From assembly GCA_046757585.1 (NCBI GenBank), contig JBHHYR010000018.1, positions 1 to 34,571 of the forward strand: a DNA stretch of 34,571 nt. The letters are read 5' to 3'. Numbering within the stretch: position 1 is the stretch's first letter; every line of letters begins with the position of its first letter. This stretch comes from JBHHYR01 sp046757585 (GTDB lineage: Bacteria > Desulfobacterota > Binatia > HRBIN30). Below are positions 1 through 6,899 of this stretch, piece after piece. The position numbers were made by a program, and so were the translations under genes. Under the pieces are notes generated by a model. That model was not told where the DNA came from, ran no database searches, and saw nothing but the letters and a program-made list of their open reading frames with translations.

Positions 1-291
1 TCGCTCAATTACCGGCTACCTGGCGCACGCGGGGTGGTGGGCCTCATCAGTCCGGTAAGCCAACCGTACTGCGGCAACTGCAATCGCATGCGCCTGACCG
101 CAGACGGGAAATTCCACCTCTGTCTGCTCAACGACGATGAGCTGGACCTCGCCCACGCGCTGCGCAACGGGGCACACGACGGCGTGATCCAGAGACTCCT
201 CCTGCAAGCGGTCGGCGCCAAACCGACTGGCCATCACTTGGACCGTGGCGTCTCCACGGAACGGCGGGACATGTATCAGCTCGGCGGCTAA
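1..291 (+). CDS. moaA: GTP 3',8-cyclase MoaA, C-terminal part (5' end outside window)
   Basis: This is the end of the radical-SAM enzyme that starts molybdenum cofactor synthesis by converting GTP to 3',8-cyclo-GTP. The frame is open from base 1 to the TAA at 289-291, so the N-terminal radical-SAM CxxxCxxC part lies outside the window. The visible 96 residues carry the C-terminal 4Fe-4S cluster motif CGNCNRMRLTADG followed by HLCL, giving the expected three cysteines, here residues 24, 27 and 41 of the fragment. The protein ends in the double glycine (QLGG) that is conserved and functionally important in MoaA. It is convergent with the lipoprotein gene that ends 24 bp downstream. The identification is firm; only the truncation limits it. 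Confidence 0.95.
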   Translation, partial: SLNYRLPGARGVVGLISPVSQPYCGNCNRMRLTADGKFHLCLLNDDELDLAHALRNGAHDGVIQRLLLQAVGAKPTGHHLDRGVSTERRDMYQLGG

Positions 292-315
292 CGCGCTCGG
301 CCCTGTACGGGCAAC

Positions 316-1059
316 TCACGGGTTCGTAACCGGCACGCCAGTCGCGTCAGCGATAGCCTGTTGCACTTTGCGATTCGCAACGACGCGCGTGAAGGCGTCT
401 CGGTTGATCTCGGCGACGCTGTCGCCGCTGGCGTTGAACGCAGCGACCTCGGCCTTTTCCAAAATGTTCTGCAACCCTTCGGTCTTGAAGTCGCACAGCT
501 GAACGGGCGGCGCCCGTGTGAGGCGGTCCAGGACCACCCGCACCACCGCTTCACTGACGGCATCGATGTTCGTCCTGCGGGAGACGACGAACGCCCGAGT
601 CAACAACTCGCCACCCCCCGTTGCAACCATCAAACGACAATCATCGAGGTTAGCGGCGGCCGAATTCACGATCTCGTAGAAACCATCGCCCTCCGTCCGG
701 GCATTGGCGAGCAGCTGCGGCGTATCGATCTGCCCGTCCTTGGCGTCGAGAAAATTGACCCGCGATAGAGCCACGTTCAAGATCCCCATCGCCGGCATGA
801 CGTTCCGCAATGCGTACGCGGGCCGGGCCAAGGCGAGCCGATCGGGCCATCGCCACCACCCGTGCTTCGCAGCGAACTGGCCGTTGGGCGCCAGGATCAC
901 GCCGCTCACTGCTGGTGAGATCACGCGGGGCGTCGGCGGCAGCGTCACGCTCACGCTTCCATCGCTTCCGCATCCCACAGCGCTCAGCGCCACCAGGCCA
1001 ACCATTACCCCTAGCCCCCCCCCAGATCTCTTTTCAGTCGTTCGTGCTACGCCCGTCAT
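316..1059 (-). CDS. Predicted lipoprotein of unknown function
   Basis: A 247-residue protein of no recognised family. The ATG at 1059 is chosen because GGAGAG lies 5 nt upstream and because it gives a standard lipoprotein signal: a basic n-region, a hydrophobic stretch (residues 16-27) and the lipobox SAVGC with the modified Cys at residue 30, followed by GSDGS. A longer reading frame would start at 1206 but would bury the signal peptide. A tryptophan-rich patch (GWWRWPD) follows near residue 67, and GDGFYEIV in mid-protein resembles the strand of a carboxypeptidase-regulatory-like domain, which is only a suggestion. Two further Cys residues (LDDC and QLCDF) could form an extracytoplasmic disulfide. 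The 157-bp gap to the divergent CoA-transferase must hold both promoters. Confidence 0.7.
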   Translation of the reverse strand: MTGVARTTEKRSGGGLGVMVGLVALSAVGCGSDGSVSVTLPPTPRVISPAVSGVILAPNGQFAAKHGWWRWPDRLALARPAYALRNVMPAMGILNVALSRVNFLDAKDGQIDTPQLLANARTEGDGFYEIVNSAAANLDDCRLMVATGGGELLTRAFVVSRRTNIDAVSEAVVRVVLDRLTRAPPVQLCDFKTEGLQNILEKAEVAAFNASGDSVAEINRDAFTRVVANRKVQQAIADATGVPVTNP

Positions 1060-1216
1060 CGACGCTCTCCATGACAACACCGTAACTGACCATCCTGCGA
1101 CGCCGATTGTCAAGCCGTTGATGGCGGAGCACGCTGTTGTTCCAAGCACGCAAAACCGAATTGGGCTGGCGAGAGGCCGTCTTTCATGGTACAGGCTGCG
1201 GCCCATACGGTGTCAG

Positions 1217-2428
1217 GTGGCTGAGCACGCACTAGCAGGAATTCGCGTCGTCGAGTGCGGCAACATGGTCTCCGCGGCATACGCCGCTAAGCTCATGGCC
1301 GACCTGGGCGCCGACGTCGTCAAGGTCGAAGCTCCCAGCGGGGGCGATCCGGCGAGGCGGCGCGGCCCCTTTCCCGGCGGTGTTGCGCATCCCGAAAAGA
1401 GCGGACTGTTTCTGTACCTGAATATGAACAAGCGGGGCATCACGCTCGATTTGACCCAACGCCGCGGTCAGGAAATCCTCCTTGCCTTGGTGGCCGACAG
1501 TGATCTCCTCGTGCACAATTTCGCCCCCTCCGACATGCCCAAGATGGGTATCGATTTCGAAGCCTTCTCACAGCGCAATCCCGGGCTCGTCCTGGCGTCG
1601 ATTGCCCCGTTTGGCTTCACCGGACCGCATCGTAACTACGAAGCGACCGATCTCACACTATGGAATGCCGGTGGAGTAGCGGCCCTCAACGGCGGAGGCC
1701 CCGGCACGGATGACATGCCACCGCTCAAGGTGTTCGGGCAGCAATCCGAGTTCCAAGGCGGCCTCAACGCCGCAGTAGCAAGTCTTGGCGCTTTGTTTGG
1801 CCGACTGCGCACTGGCAAAGGTCAGCACGTGTCGATATCCGTGCAGGAATCCATCGCCTCCATTCTGGAACTGACTTTCGAGTACTGGCCCTACATGGGC
1901 CTCGTGGCATCGCGTCTGGGGCAGAAGCCCATTCAGCCGCTTGATTTTCTCGAGTGCCGTGATGGATGGATCTTTCTCTGCTGCGTCGAGGAGCGCCAGT
2001 GGCGTGCCTGGGTGGAACTGATGGGGAACCCCGAGTGGGCGGGCATGGAGCTGTTCGAGAACCGTCTCACGCGTGCCGCCAACTGGGATGCACTCAAGCT
2101 GTTCCTGCAAGACTGGGTCCGCGGACACAGCGTTGGCGAACTCTATCGCGCCGGCCAGGCCCGCCGCGTACCGCTGGCGCCCGTTTCCACCATGGGAGAT
2201 TTGTTTGCGTCAGATCATCTGAAGTCCCGCGGCTTCTTCGCCGTGCTGGACCATCCCTGCGCGGGCCGTTTGACGTACCCGAACGCGCCCTACCAGCTCT
2301 CGCTCACCCCGTGCAGCATCCGTCGTCCAGCGCCACTGCTGGGACAGGACAACCAGGAAGTGTACGGGCAACAGCTAGGGATTGAAGCCGCGGAGATCGC
2401 GGCCCTCCGCGCCAGCGGGGTCGTGTAG
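1217..2428 (+). CDS. Family III CoA-transferase (CaiB/BaiF type), Glu at the expected Asp position
   Basis: A 403-residue family III (formyl-CoA-transferase-like) enzyme, expected to move CoA between a thioester donor and a free carboxylate in the cytoplasm. The N-terminal LAGIRVVECGNMVSAAYAA and LGADVVKVEAP segments, the DLLVHNFAP segment and TGKGQHVSISVQES are typical of the family. The frame is open upstream to about base 704, but homology begins right after the GTG at 1217, which I take as start; the Shine-Dalgarno sequence there is poor. Counting back 26 residues from the conserved GxGQ, where formyl-CoA transferase has its catalytic Asp, this protein has Glu178 (QSEFQGG). The neighbouring CoA-transferase has Asp at that position. 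Five bases separate it from that gene, so the two are probably co-transcribed. The substrate is unknown. Confidence 0.85.
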   Translation: MAEHALAGIRVVECGNMVSAAYAAKLMADLGADVVKVEAPSGGDPARRRGPFPGGVAHPEKSGLFLYLNMNKRGITLDLTQRRGQEILLALVADSDLLVHNFAPSDMPKMGIDFEAFSQRNPGLVLASIAPFGFTGPHRNYEATDLTLWNAGGVAALNGGGPGTDDMPPLKVFGQQSEFQGGLNAAVASLGALFGRLRTGKGQHVSISVQESIASILELTFEYWPYMGLVASRLGQKPIQPLDFLECRDGWIFLCCVEERQWRAWVELMGNPEWAGMELFENRLTRAANWDALKLFLQDWVRGHSVGELYRAGQARRVPLAPVSTMGDLFASDHLKSRGFFAVLDHPCAGRLTYPNAPYQLSLTPCSIRRPAPLLGQDNQEVYGQQLGIEAAEIAALRASGVV

Positions 2429-2433
2429 CAGCG

Positions 2434-3651
2434 ATGGCAGACTCGCGGCCCCTGGCAGGCATCCGTGTCGCGGACTTCACCTGGGTCTGGGCCGGGCCGT
2501 TTTGCACCTTGCAGCTGGCGCATCTGGGCGCCGAGGTCATCCGGATTGAAACCGCCACCCGGCCGTGCGTGACCCGTATGCTCCCGCCGTGGGCCGACGG
2601 CGAGTTTGGCGTCAACCGCAGCGGGTACTTCAACCAGTACAACCAAGGCAAACTGAGCCTGGCGCTCGACCTCAAACAGCCCGCGGCCGTCCCGATCGCG
2701 AAAGACCTCGTGGCCAAGAGCGACATCGTTTGCGAAAACTTTGCTCCGGGAGTCATGGACCGCCTCGGGCTCGGCTATTCGGCCCTGCGGGAGGTGAAGC
2801 CGGACCTCATCATGATTGCGTTGTCTGGGTACGGTGCCACAGGGCCTGAACGCGATTTTGTTTCGTACGGACCGGCACAGGTGCCCCTGTCCGGAATGTC
2901 TTCGCTGACCGGCTACCGGGACTGGCCGCCGATGCATGTCGGCGTTTCCTACGGTGATCCCACCGGCGGCCTGCACGGCGCTTGCGCGGTGCTCGCTGCC
3001 CTGCTGTACCGTGCCCGCACCGGCCGTGGCCAATTCATCGATCTGTCGCAGGAGGAAACGACCATCGCGGTCCTGCCCGAAGGCATGATGGACTACAGCA
3101 TGAACAAAACTCAACCGCCACGTGATGGCAACCGCGATCCTTTCATGGCACCGCACGGCGTGTTCCGTTGTGCCGGCGAGCAACGCTGGGTTACCATCGC
3201 AGTCCGCAACGACGCCGAATGGGTACGCTTTGCACGCACGATTGGACGTCCTGAACTCGGGACCGATCCGCGGTACGCTACCCTGGCGAGCCGCAAGGCT
3301 CACGAGGATCAGCTCGAGGCGATCGTCACCGAGTGGACCGATCAGCGATCCCCCGAGGAGGTCACCGGCCTACTACAAGCGGAACGGATTCCAGCGTTTC
3401 CCTCGTACAGCACGAAGGACTTGGCGGAAGACGCGCATCTCAGGGAGGCGGGCTTTTTCGTGTACCTCGATCATCCTGAAGTCGGGCGCCGCCAGCACCT
3501 CGGCATACCGTGGCGCATGCCGGGCACCCCGTGCGAGATACGCCGCCCTGCGCCTTGCCTGGGTGAGCACACCGATCATGTCCTGTCCAAAATACTCAAC
3601 TACTCGGCCGATCGGATCGCACGTCTCAGAGCGGAGAAGGTAGTCAATTAG
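2434..3651 (+). CDS. Family III CoA-transferase (CaiB/BaiF type)
   Basis: A 405-residue family III CoA-transferase starting with ATG at 2434, five bases after the previous CoA-transferase stops. It shows LAGIRVADFTWVWAGPF, LGAEVIRIET, IVCENFAPGVMDRLGLGY and TGRGQFIDLSQEE, all in family order. The catalytic Asp (D169 in oxalate formyl-CoA transferase) corresponds to Asp175 in YGDPTGGLHG, so it should be active. The length is normal for the family. Sequence differs clearly from its neighbour, so the pair is not a recent duplication; family III transferases encoded side by side can be subunits of one heteromer, as in benzylsuccinate CoA-transferase, and that is a possibility here. The substrate cannot be deduced. 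Confidence 0.9.
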   Translation: MADSRPLAGIRVADFTWVWAGPFCTLQLAHLGAEVIRIETATRPCVTRMLPPWADGEFGVNRSGYFNQYNQGKLSLALDLKQPAAVPIAKDLVAKSDIVCENFAPGVMDRLGLGYSALREVKPDLIMIALSGYGATGPERDFVSYGPAQVPLSGMSSLTGYRDWPPMHVGVSYGDPTGGLHGACAVLAALLYRARTGRGQFIDLSQEETTIAVLPEGMMDYSMNKTQPPRDGNRDPFMAPHGVFRCAGEQRWVTIAVRNDAEWVRFARTIGRPELGTDPRYATLASRKAHEDQLEAIVTEWTDQRSPEEVTGLLQAERIPAFPSYSTKDLAEDAHLREAGFFVYLDHPEVGRRQHLGIPWRMPGTPCEIRRPAPCLGEHTDHVLSKILNYSADRIARLRAEKVVN

Positions 3652-3742
3652 AACCCGCCCGCAGTTTCGGAGGTACTTCGAAGGCGCAGCGGACCGTGTG
3701 CCCCGGTACTGTCGCTCGGCTCTGCCGATGCCGCTCCGTCCC

Positions 3743-3771
3743 TTGTGAGAAAGTAGAGACGCTGTTATACG
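3743..3771 (+). promoter_or_regulatory. Candidate sigma-70-type promoter for the DUF5658-like gene
   Basis: TTGTGA at 3743-3748 and TATACG at 3766-3771 are separated by exactly 17 bp, each matching 4 of 6 consensus bases. Transcription would start near 3778, only a few bases before the ATG at 3782, which would give a leaderless or near-leaderless mRNA. That fits the absence of a Shine-Dalgarno sequence. Confidence 0.35.
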
Positions 3772-3781
3772 TTATGATCGG

Positions 3782-4108
3782 ATGCCTGGGGAACGGCGAC
3801 GGATACACGAACTCTTCGTCCTGAACATCGCCCTACAACTCTTCGATGCCGTAGCAACCTATCAGGGCATACGAATCGGCTGGAGGGAGGCCAACCCGAT
3901 TCTCGCCACCGCCTTCAGCTACTTCGGTGTGGGCCCCGCGTTGCTGCTCTTCAAGGCTAAGGCGTGCGGGTTGCTCTTCTTGCTCAACCGCAGCACGGAG
4001 CAGCGCATCGTCGTCCCCGCCCTGTATCTGCTGGCAGGCGTCTATTGTGTTATGTCGCTCGTGCCGTGGCTGCTCAAATACGCCACGCTTCTGCTCCAAG
4101 TCATCTAG
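3782..4108 (+). CDS. Small integral membrane protein, DUF5658-like
   Basis: A 108-residue membrane protein. After a short basic N-terminus (MPGERRR) there are three hydrophobic segments at about residues 12-27, 46-68 and 78-105. The segment LFDAVATYQGIRIGWREANP followed by ILA resembles the DUF5658 family, small membrane proteins of unknown function, with the characteristic Asp/Thr in the first helix and an E-x-N-P turn. No Shine-Dalgarno sequence precedes the ATG. The stop codon TAG (4106-4108) is part of the left end of the inverted-repeat element that follows, so the natural C-terminus may have been altered by that insertion. It stands alone on the plus strand, convergent with the thiolase gene. 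Function is unknown. Confidence 0.75.
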   Translation: MPGERRRIHELFVLNIALQLFDAVATYQGIRIGWREANPILATAFSYFGVGPALLLFKAKACGLLFLLNRSTEQRIVVPALYLLAGVYCVMSLVPWLLKYATLLLQVI

Positions 4109-4273
4109 CAGCCCGTTGAAAAACAGGACTCCTACTGCGGGCGGCTATTTTCCGCCAGCTCTGCGTTGCCGAATCCTCAACAAAATCATCGGATTTGCCT
4201 CCGGTTCGGCGCCTTGATCTGACGGAAAATCGCTCGCCCTCGCTACGGCGCCTGTTTTCCAACGGACTGCTAG
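4105..4273. mobile_element. MITE-like inverted-repeat element with CTAG ends
   Basis: A 169-bp element without coding capacity. Its 23-bp ends (4105-4127 and 4251-4273) are inverted copies matching at 21 of 23 bases, starting CTAGCAG and ending AAAACAGG. Inside, attttccg (4147-4154) pairs with cggaaaat (4223-4230), and gccgaa/ttcggc pair near the centre, so the whole element can fold into a long hairpin. CTAG at both outer edges could be a 4-bp target duplication, as produced by some IS5-group elements (inference). The left end supplies the stop codon of the preceding gene. It sits between two convergent genes and could also end transcription from both sides. Confidence 0.75.
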
Positions 4274-4327
4274 GCCTTTAGAGCTGGGACCTTCCCACCT
4301 CCTGCAGCGGCAGAGTGGAGGATTTCG

Positions 4328-5473
4328 TCACTGGTTACCGAGGATCACGATCCCTGACACGGCACCTGGTCCGCCAACATTATGGGCAAGACCGAGTTTG
4401 GGATCCTTGACCTGCCGTGGGCCACATTCCCCGCGGAGTTGCTGGACACACTCGTAGATCATCCGGACACCGCTCGCGCCGATCGGATGCCCGAACGACT
4501 TCAGCCCCCCACTAGGGTTGATGGGAATATCACCGGAAAGAGACGTGCGGCCCTCGGCGGCAAGTCGACCGCCCTCCCCTTTGGCACAGAACCCAAGGTC
4601 CTCCGTGTTCGAGATCTCCGTCCAGGTAAAACAATCATGCACCTCCGCAAAACTGATGTCGCGCGCTGAAATGCCCGCCATCCGGTAGGCTTGCTGCGCA
4701 GCCATCTGGGTGGAACGGAAGCCGAGGTAGTCGAAGGTCGGGTCGAAATACGGCCGCCCCGTCGTCACCGCCAACCCAAACCCCTTAACGAACACGTAGT
4801 CCGTCCGGAACCGTTTGGCGAGGTCAGCCCGGCAGAGAATCGCGGCGGCGGCACCATCGGTGGTAGGACAGCAATCGAACAAGCCGAACGGCCACGCGAT
4901 GATCGGGGCCGCGAGGACCTTTTCCTCCGTCACTTCCATGCGCAAGTGTGCCTTCGGGTTGCGGGCGCCGTTGTAATGGTTCTTCACCGCCACTTTCGCC
5001 AGTATCTCGCGCCCGACCCCGAAGGTATGCATGTATCGGTTGGCAGCCAGGGCAAAGAGGCCGGGCGCCGAGTTGCCTTTCGCCAGCAGTGGATGACCGA
5101 ATCGGGGCAGGCCGCGCCCCCCCCGGTCTTTCAGCTTCTCCGCCCCCAACACCAGCACGATGTCATACACACCCGATCCAATCGCCAGACAGCCGTTACG
5201 GAACGCGTCGGTGCCGGTCGCGCAGTAGTTCTCGACGCGGGTGATGGGACGGTCGTACAACCGCAGCGCATCTCCCAGTGAAACCGCGGCCTTGCCACCG
5301 GACGGCCCGGGCATGTACGTCCCAAGGTAGGCCGCCTGAATCTCCTGCGGATCAATCCCCGCGTCCTCGTACGCATCAAACGCCGCAGCGCAGATCAGTT
5401 CCTCGTAGCTGGTTTCAAACAGGTCGCCGAACTTCGTACAGCCGACACCCACGACTGCAACTCGATCCTTCAT
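4328..5473 (-). CDS. SCP2-type thiolase / acetyl-CoA acetyltransferase-like protein
   Basis: A 381-residue thiolase-fold protein (RVAVVGVGCTKFG start). It keeps the nucleophile Cys84 in ENYCATGTDA, EVHDCF around residue 280, NPSGG at 319-323 and GHPIGASG at 328-335. The last active-site motif, a CxGGGxG cysteine in biosynthetic thiolases, reads HNVGGPG here, the form usual in SCP2/SCP-x-type thiolases and in the Ltp2-type aldolases. Such proteins often work with a DUF35 OB-fold partner, and one is encoded directly upstream: the HMGS-like/DUF35 fusion ends 10 bp before this start, with GAGGG between the two genes. The pair is therefore probably one operon and possibly one complex. Thiolysis, condensation or retro-aldol cleavage cannot be distinguished from sequence. 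Confidence 0.88.
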   Translation of the reverse strand: MKDRVAVVGVGCTKFGDLFETSYEELICAAAFDAYEDAGIDPQEIQAAYLGTYMPGPSGGKAAVSLGDALRLYDRPITRVENYCATGTDAFRNGCLAIGSGVYDIVLVLGAEKLKDRGGRGLPRFGHPLLAKGNSAPGLFALAANRYMHTFGVGREILAKVAVKNHYNGARNPKAHLRMEVTEEKVLAAPIIAWPFGLFDCCPTTDGAAAAILCRADLAKRFRTDYVFVKGFGLAVTTGRPYFDPTFDYLGFRSTQMAAQQAYRMAGISARDISFAEVHDCFTWTEISNTEDLGFCAKGEGGRLAAEGRTSLSGDIPINPSGGLKSFGHPIGASGVRMIYECVQQLRGECGPRQVKDPKLGLAHNVGGPGAVSGIVILGNQ

Positions 5474-5483
5474 CGTGCAGCCC

Positions 5484-6887
5484 TCAACGTACTGGACGCG
5501 CCTTCCAAAAATAGTTGTGGTTGCCGCCGCCCTCGTGTAGGCGGCGAAACGTCAGCGTCACGGCGGCACCGATCGCGACTTCCTCATTCACGAAGTCCGT
5601 CACCTGCAGATACAGACGCCCGCCGCCGTCCATATCGACTACTGCCATCGGCAGCGGATGTTCGATATTGGCGATCAGGTGATCCACCGTGAACGTGAAA
5701 ACCGTCCCGTGCTTACGCAGCTTATGATCCGCCAAGCGGTCGCGTGCCTGGCACCGTATGCAGACCCGAGCGATCGGGAACTGTACGGTGCCGCAGGCCT
5801 CGCAGCGGCTGCCGTACAGCCGGATGTCCTGCTTCAATTCCTTGAACGCCAACACATTGTTGATCGCCTCGCCAGCGCCGTCCACCTCGACGATGCGCCG
5901 AAACTTGAGATACCTGTCATAGGACGGGAGGGGCAGCTTGCTCTCGACCCACTGCTTCCACGAGCGTTGCGCCCGGCCACGGGAGACCTGGTCGGTCACG
6001 CGCAGCAGCGCAGCGTCGGCCCCCTCCCCGTAGCCGCCGGCAATGATCCAGTCTCCCGGGGCAGCCTCGTCCAAAGCTGCGCCTACGGCGAGCAACGGAT
6101 CGGCGACACCCGCACTACCAATGCTGGTGACCGTCGGGGGAACCAACTGCCGCACCGGGTCGAAACCAAGTTGCTTCACGAGATCGCGCGCCGCACGCGT
6201 GTCCGGTGCGTAGAGCGCAAGCCGTGCAATCGCCTCCGGCTGCAGCCGCTGCGCGCTGAGCAGCGCTCGGATCGCCTCACCCAGGTCCCTGGCGTACCCA
6301 AACGTGTTCGAGAACTTGCCGGGGAACGCCTGCAGAAATCGCTCGCCGTCCGTGCGCCAGAGATGCGTAAACTCTTCCGAGACGAATGCCGTCTGGACAA
6401 TCTCCGCGAGGACGCCGTCGCGGCCGATACGCACGGCGGCGGCCGCATCCCCCAGCAGGCCCTCCATTTCCGATTCCGGGGCTGCCAGCCGCGTGTCCGC
6501 CACGCTGACCAGCACGTCATTGAGCCTACCGGCCTGCACCGCATTCGCCGCCGCGAGCAAGGCGCTCATCCCAGCCCGCACCGAGCCGCTGAAATCCGCC
6601 GTCTGCGTACGACGCGGCAGATCGCACACCGTGGCGATGACACTGGAAATTTGCTTTTCCCAGTACGGGGCGCTCGTACTGGCAAAATACAGGCCATCAA
6701 GCGCCGGCACGTTTCCATCACCCAAGCAGCCCAACGCTGCATCCGCCGCCATCGTCAGCGCGTCTTCGTCATAGTTGGCGACGGCAATCTCCCCGGCAGG
6801 CTGCTTCCCTCCCCAGGCGTGCGCGATCAGGCGTCGATCCAAGCGGTAGCGGGGAACATACGCACTATAAGCCGTAATGCCAACCAT
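5484..6887 (-). CDS. HMG-CoA-synthase-like (KAS III fold) protein fused to a DUF35 zinc-ribbon/OB-fold domain
   Basis: A 467-residue two-domain protein. Residues 1 to about 310 resemble the HMG-CoA synthase/KAS III fold (MVGITAYSAYVPRYRL start; NYDEDALTMAADAA; TSIGSAGVADPLLAVGAALD). Residues from about 345 form a DUF35 (ChsH2-like) module: a zinc ribbon with CEAC and CIRC (Cys362, 365, 376, 379), then an OB-fold ending with the YFWKARPV segment. At the place of the nucleophilic Cys of HMG-CoA synthase (segment DFSGSVRAGMSAL, residues 98-110) there is no cysteine, so classic acyl-enzyme chemistry seems lost. The ATG at 6887 is preferred over a TTG one codon earlier. In archaea, thiolase, HMG-CoA synthase and DUF35 form a three-protein complex; here two are fused and the thiolase follows at 10 bp. 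Confidence 0.85.
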   Translation of the reverse strand: MVGITAYSAYVPRYRLDRRLIAHAWGGKQPAGEIAVANYDEDALTMAADAALGCLGDGNVPALDGLYFASTSAPYWEKQISSVIATVCDLPRRTQTADFSGSVRAGMSALLAAANAVQAGRLNDVLVSVADTRLAAPESEMEGLLGDAAAAVRIGRDGVLAEIVQTAFVSEEFTHLWRTDGERFLQAFPGKFSNTFGYARDLGEAIRALLSAQRLQPEAIARLALYAPDTRAARDLVKQLGFDPVRQLVPPTVTSIGSAGVADPLLAVGAALDEAAPGDWIIAGGYGEGADAALLRVTDQVSRGRAQRSWKQWVESKLPLPSYDRYLKFRRIVEVDGAGEAINNVLAFKELKQDIRLYGSRCEACGTVQFPIARVCIRCQARDRLADHKLRKHGTVFTFTVDHLIANIEHPLPMAVVDMDGGGRLYLQVTDFVNEEVAIGAAVTLTFRRLHEGGGNHNYFWKARPVR

Positions 6888-6899
6888 CAACCTGCTTGC

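Noticed and set aside
1060..1216. Longer N-terminus for the first CoA-transferase
   Set aside because: The extra residues before the GTG at 1217 have no similarity to the family and would overlap the divergent lipoprotein gene.
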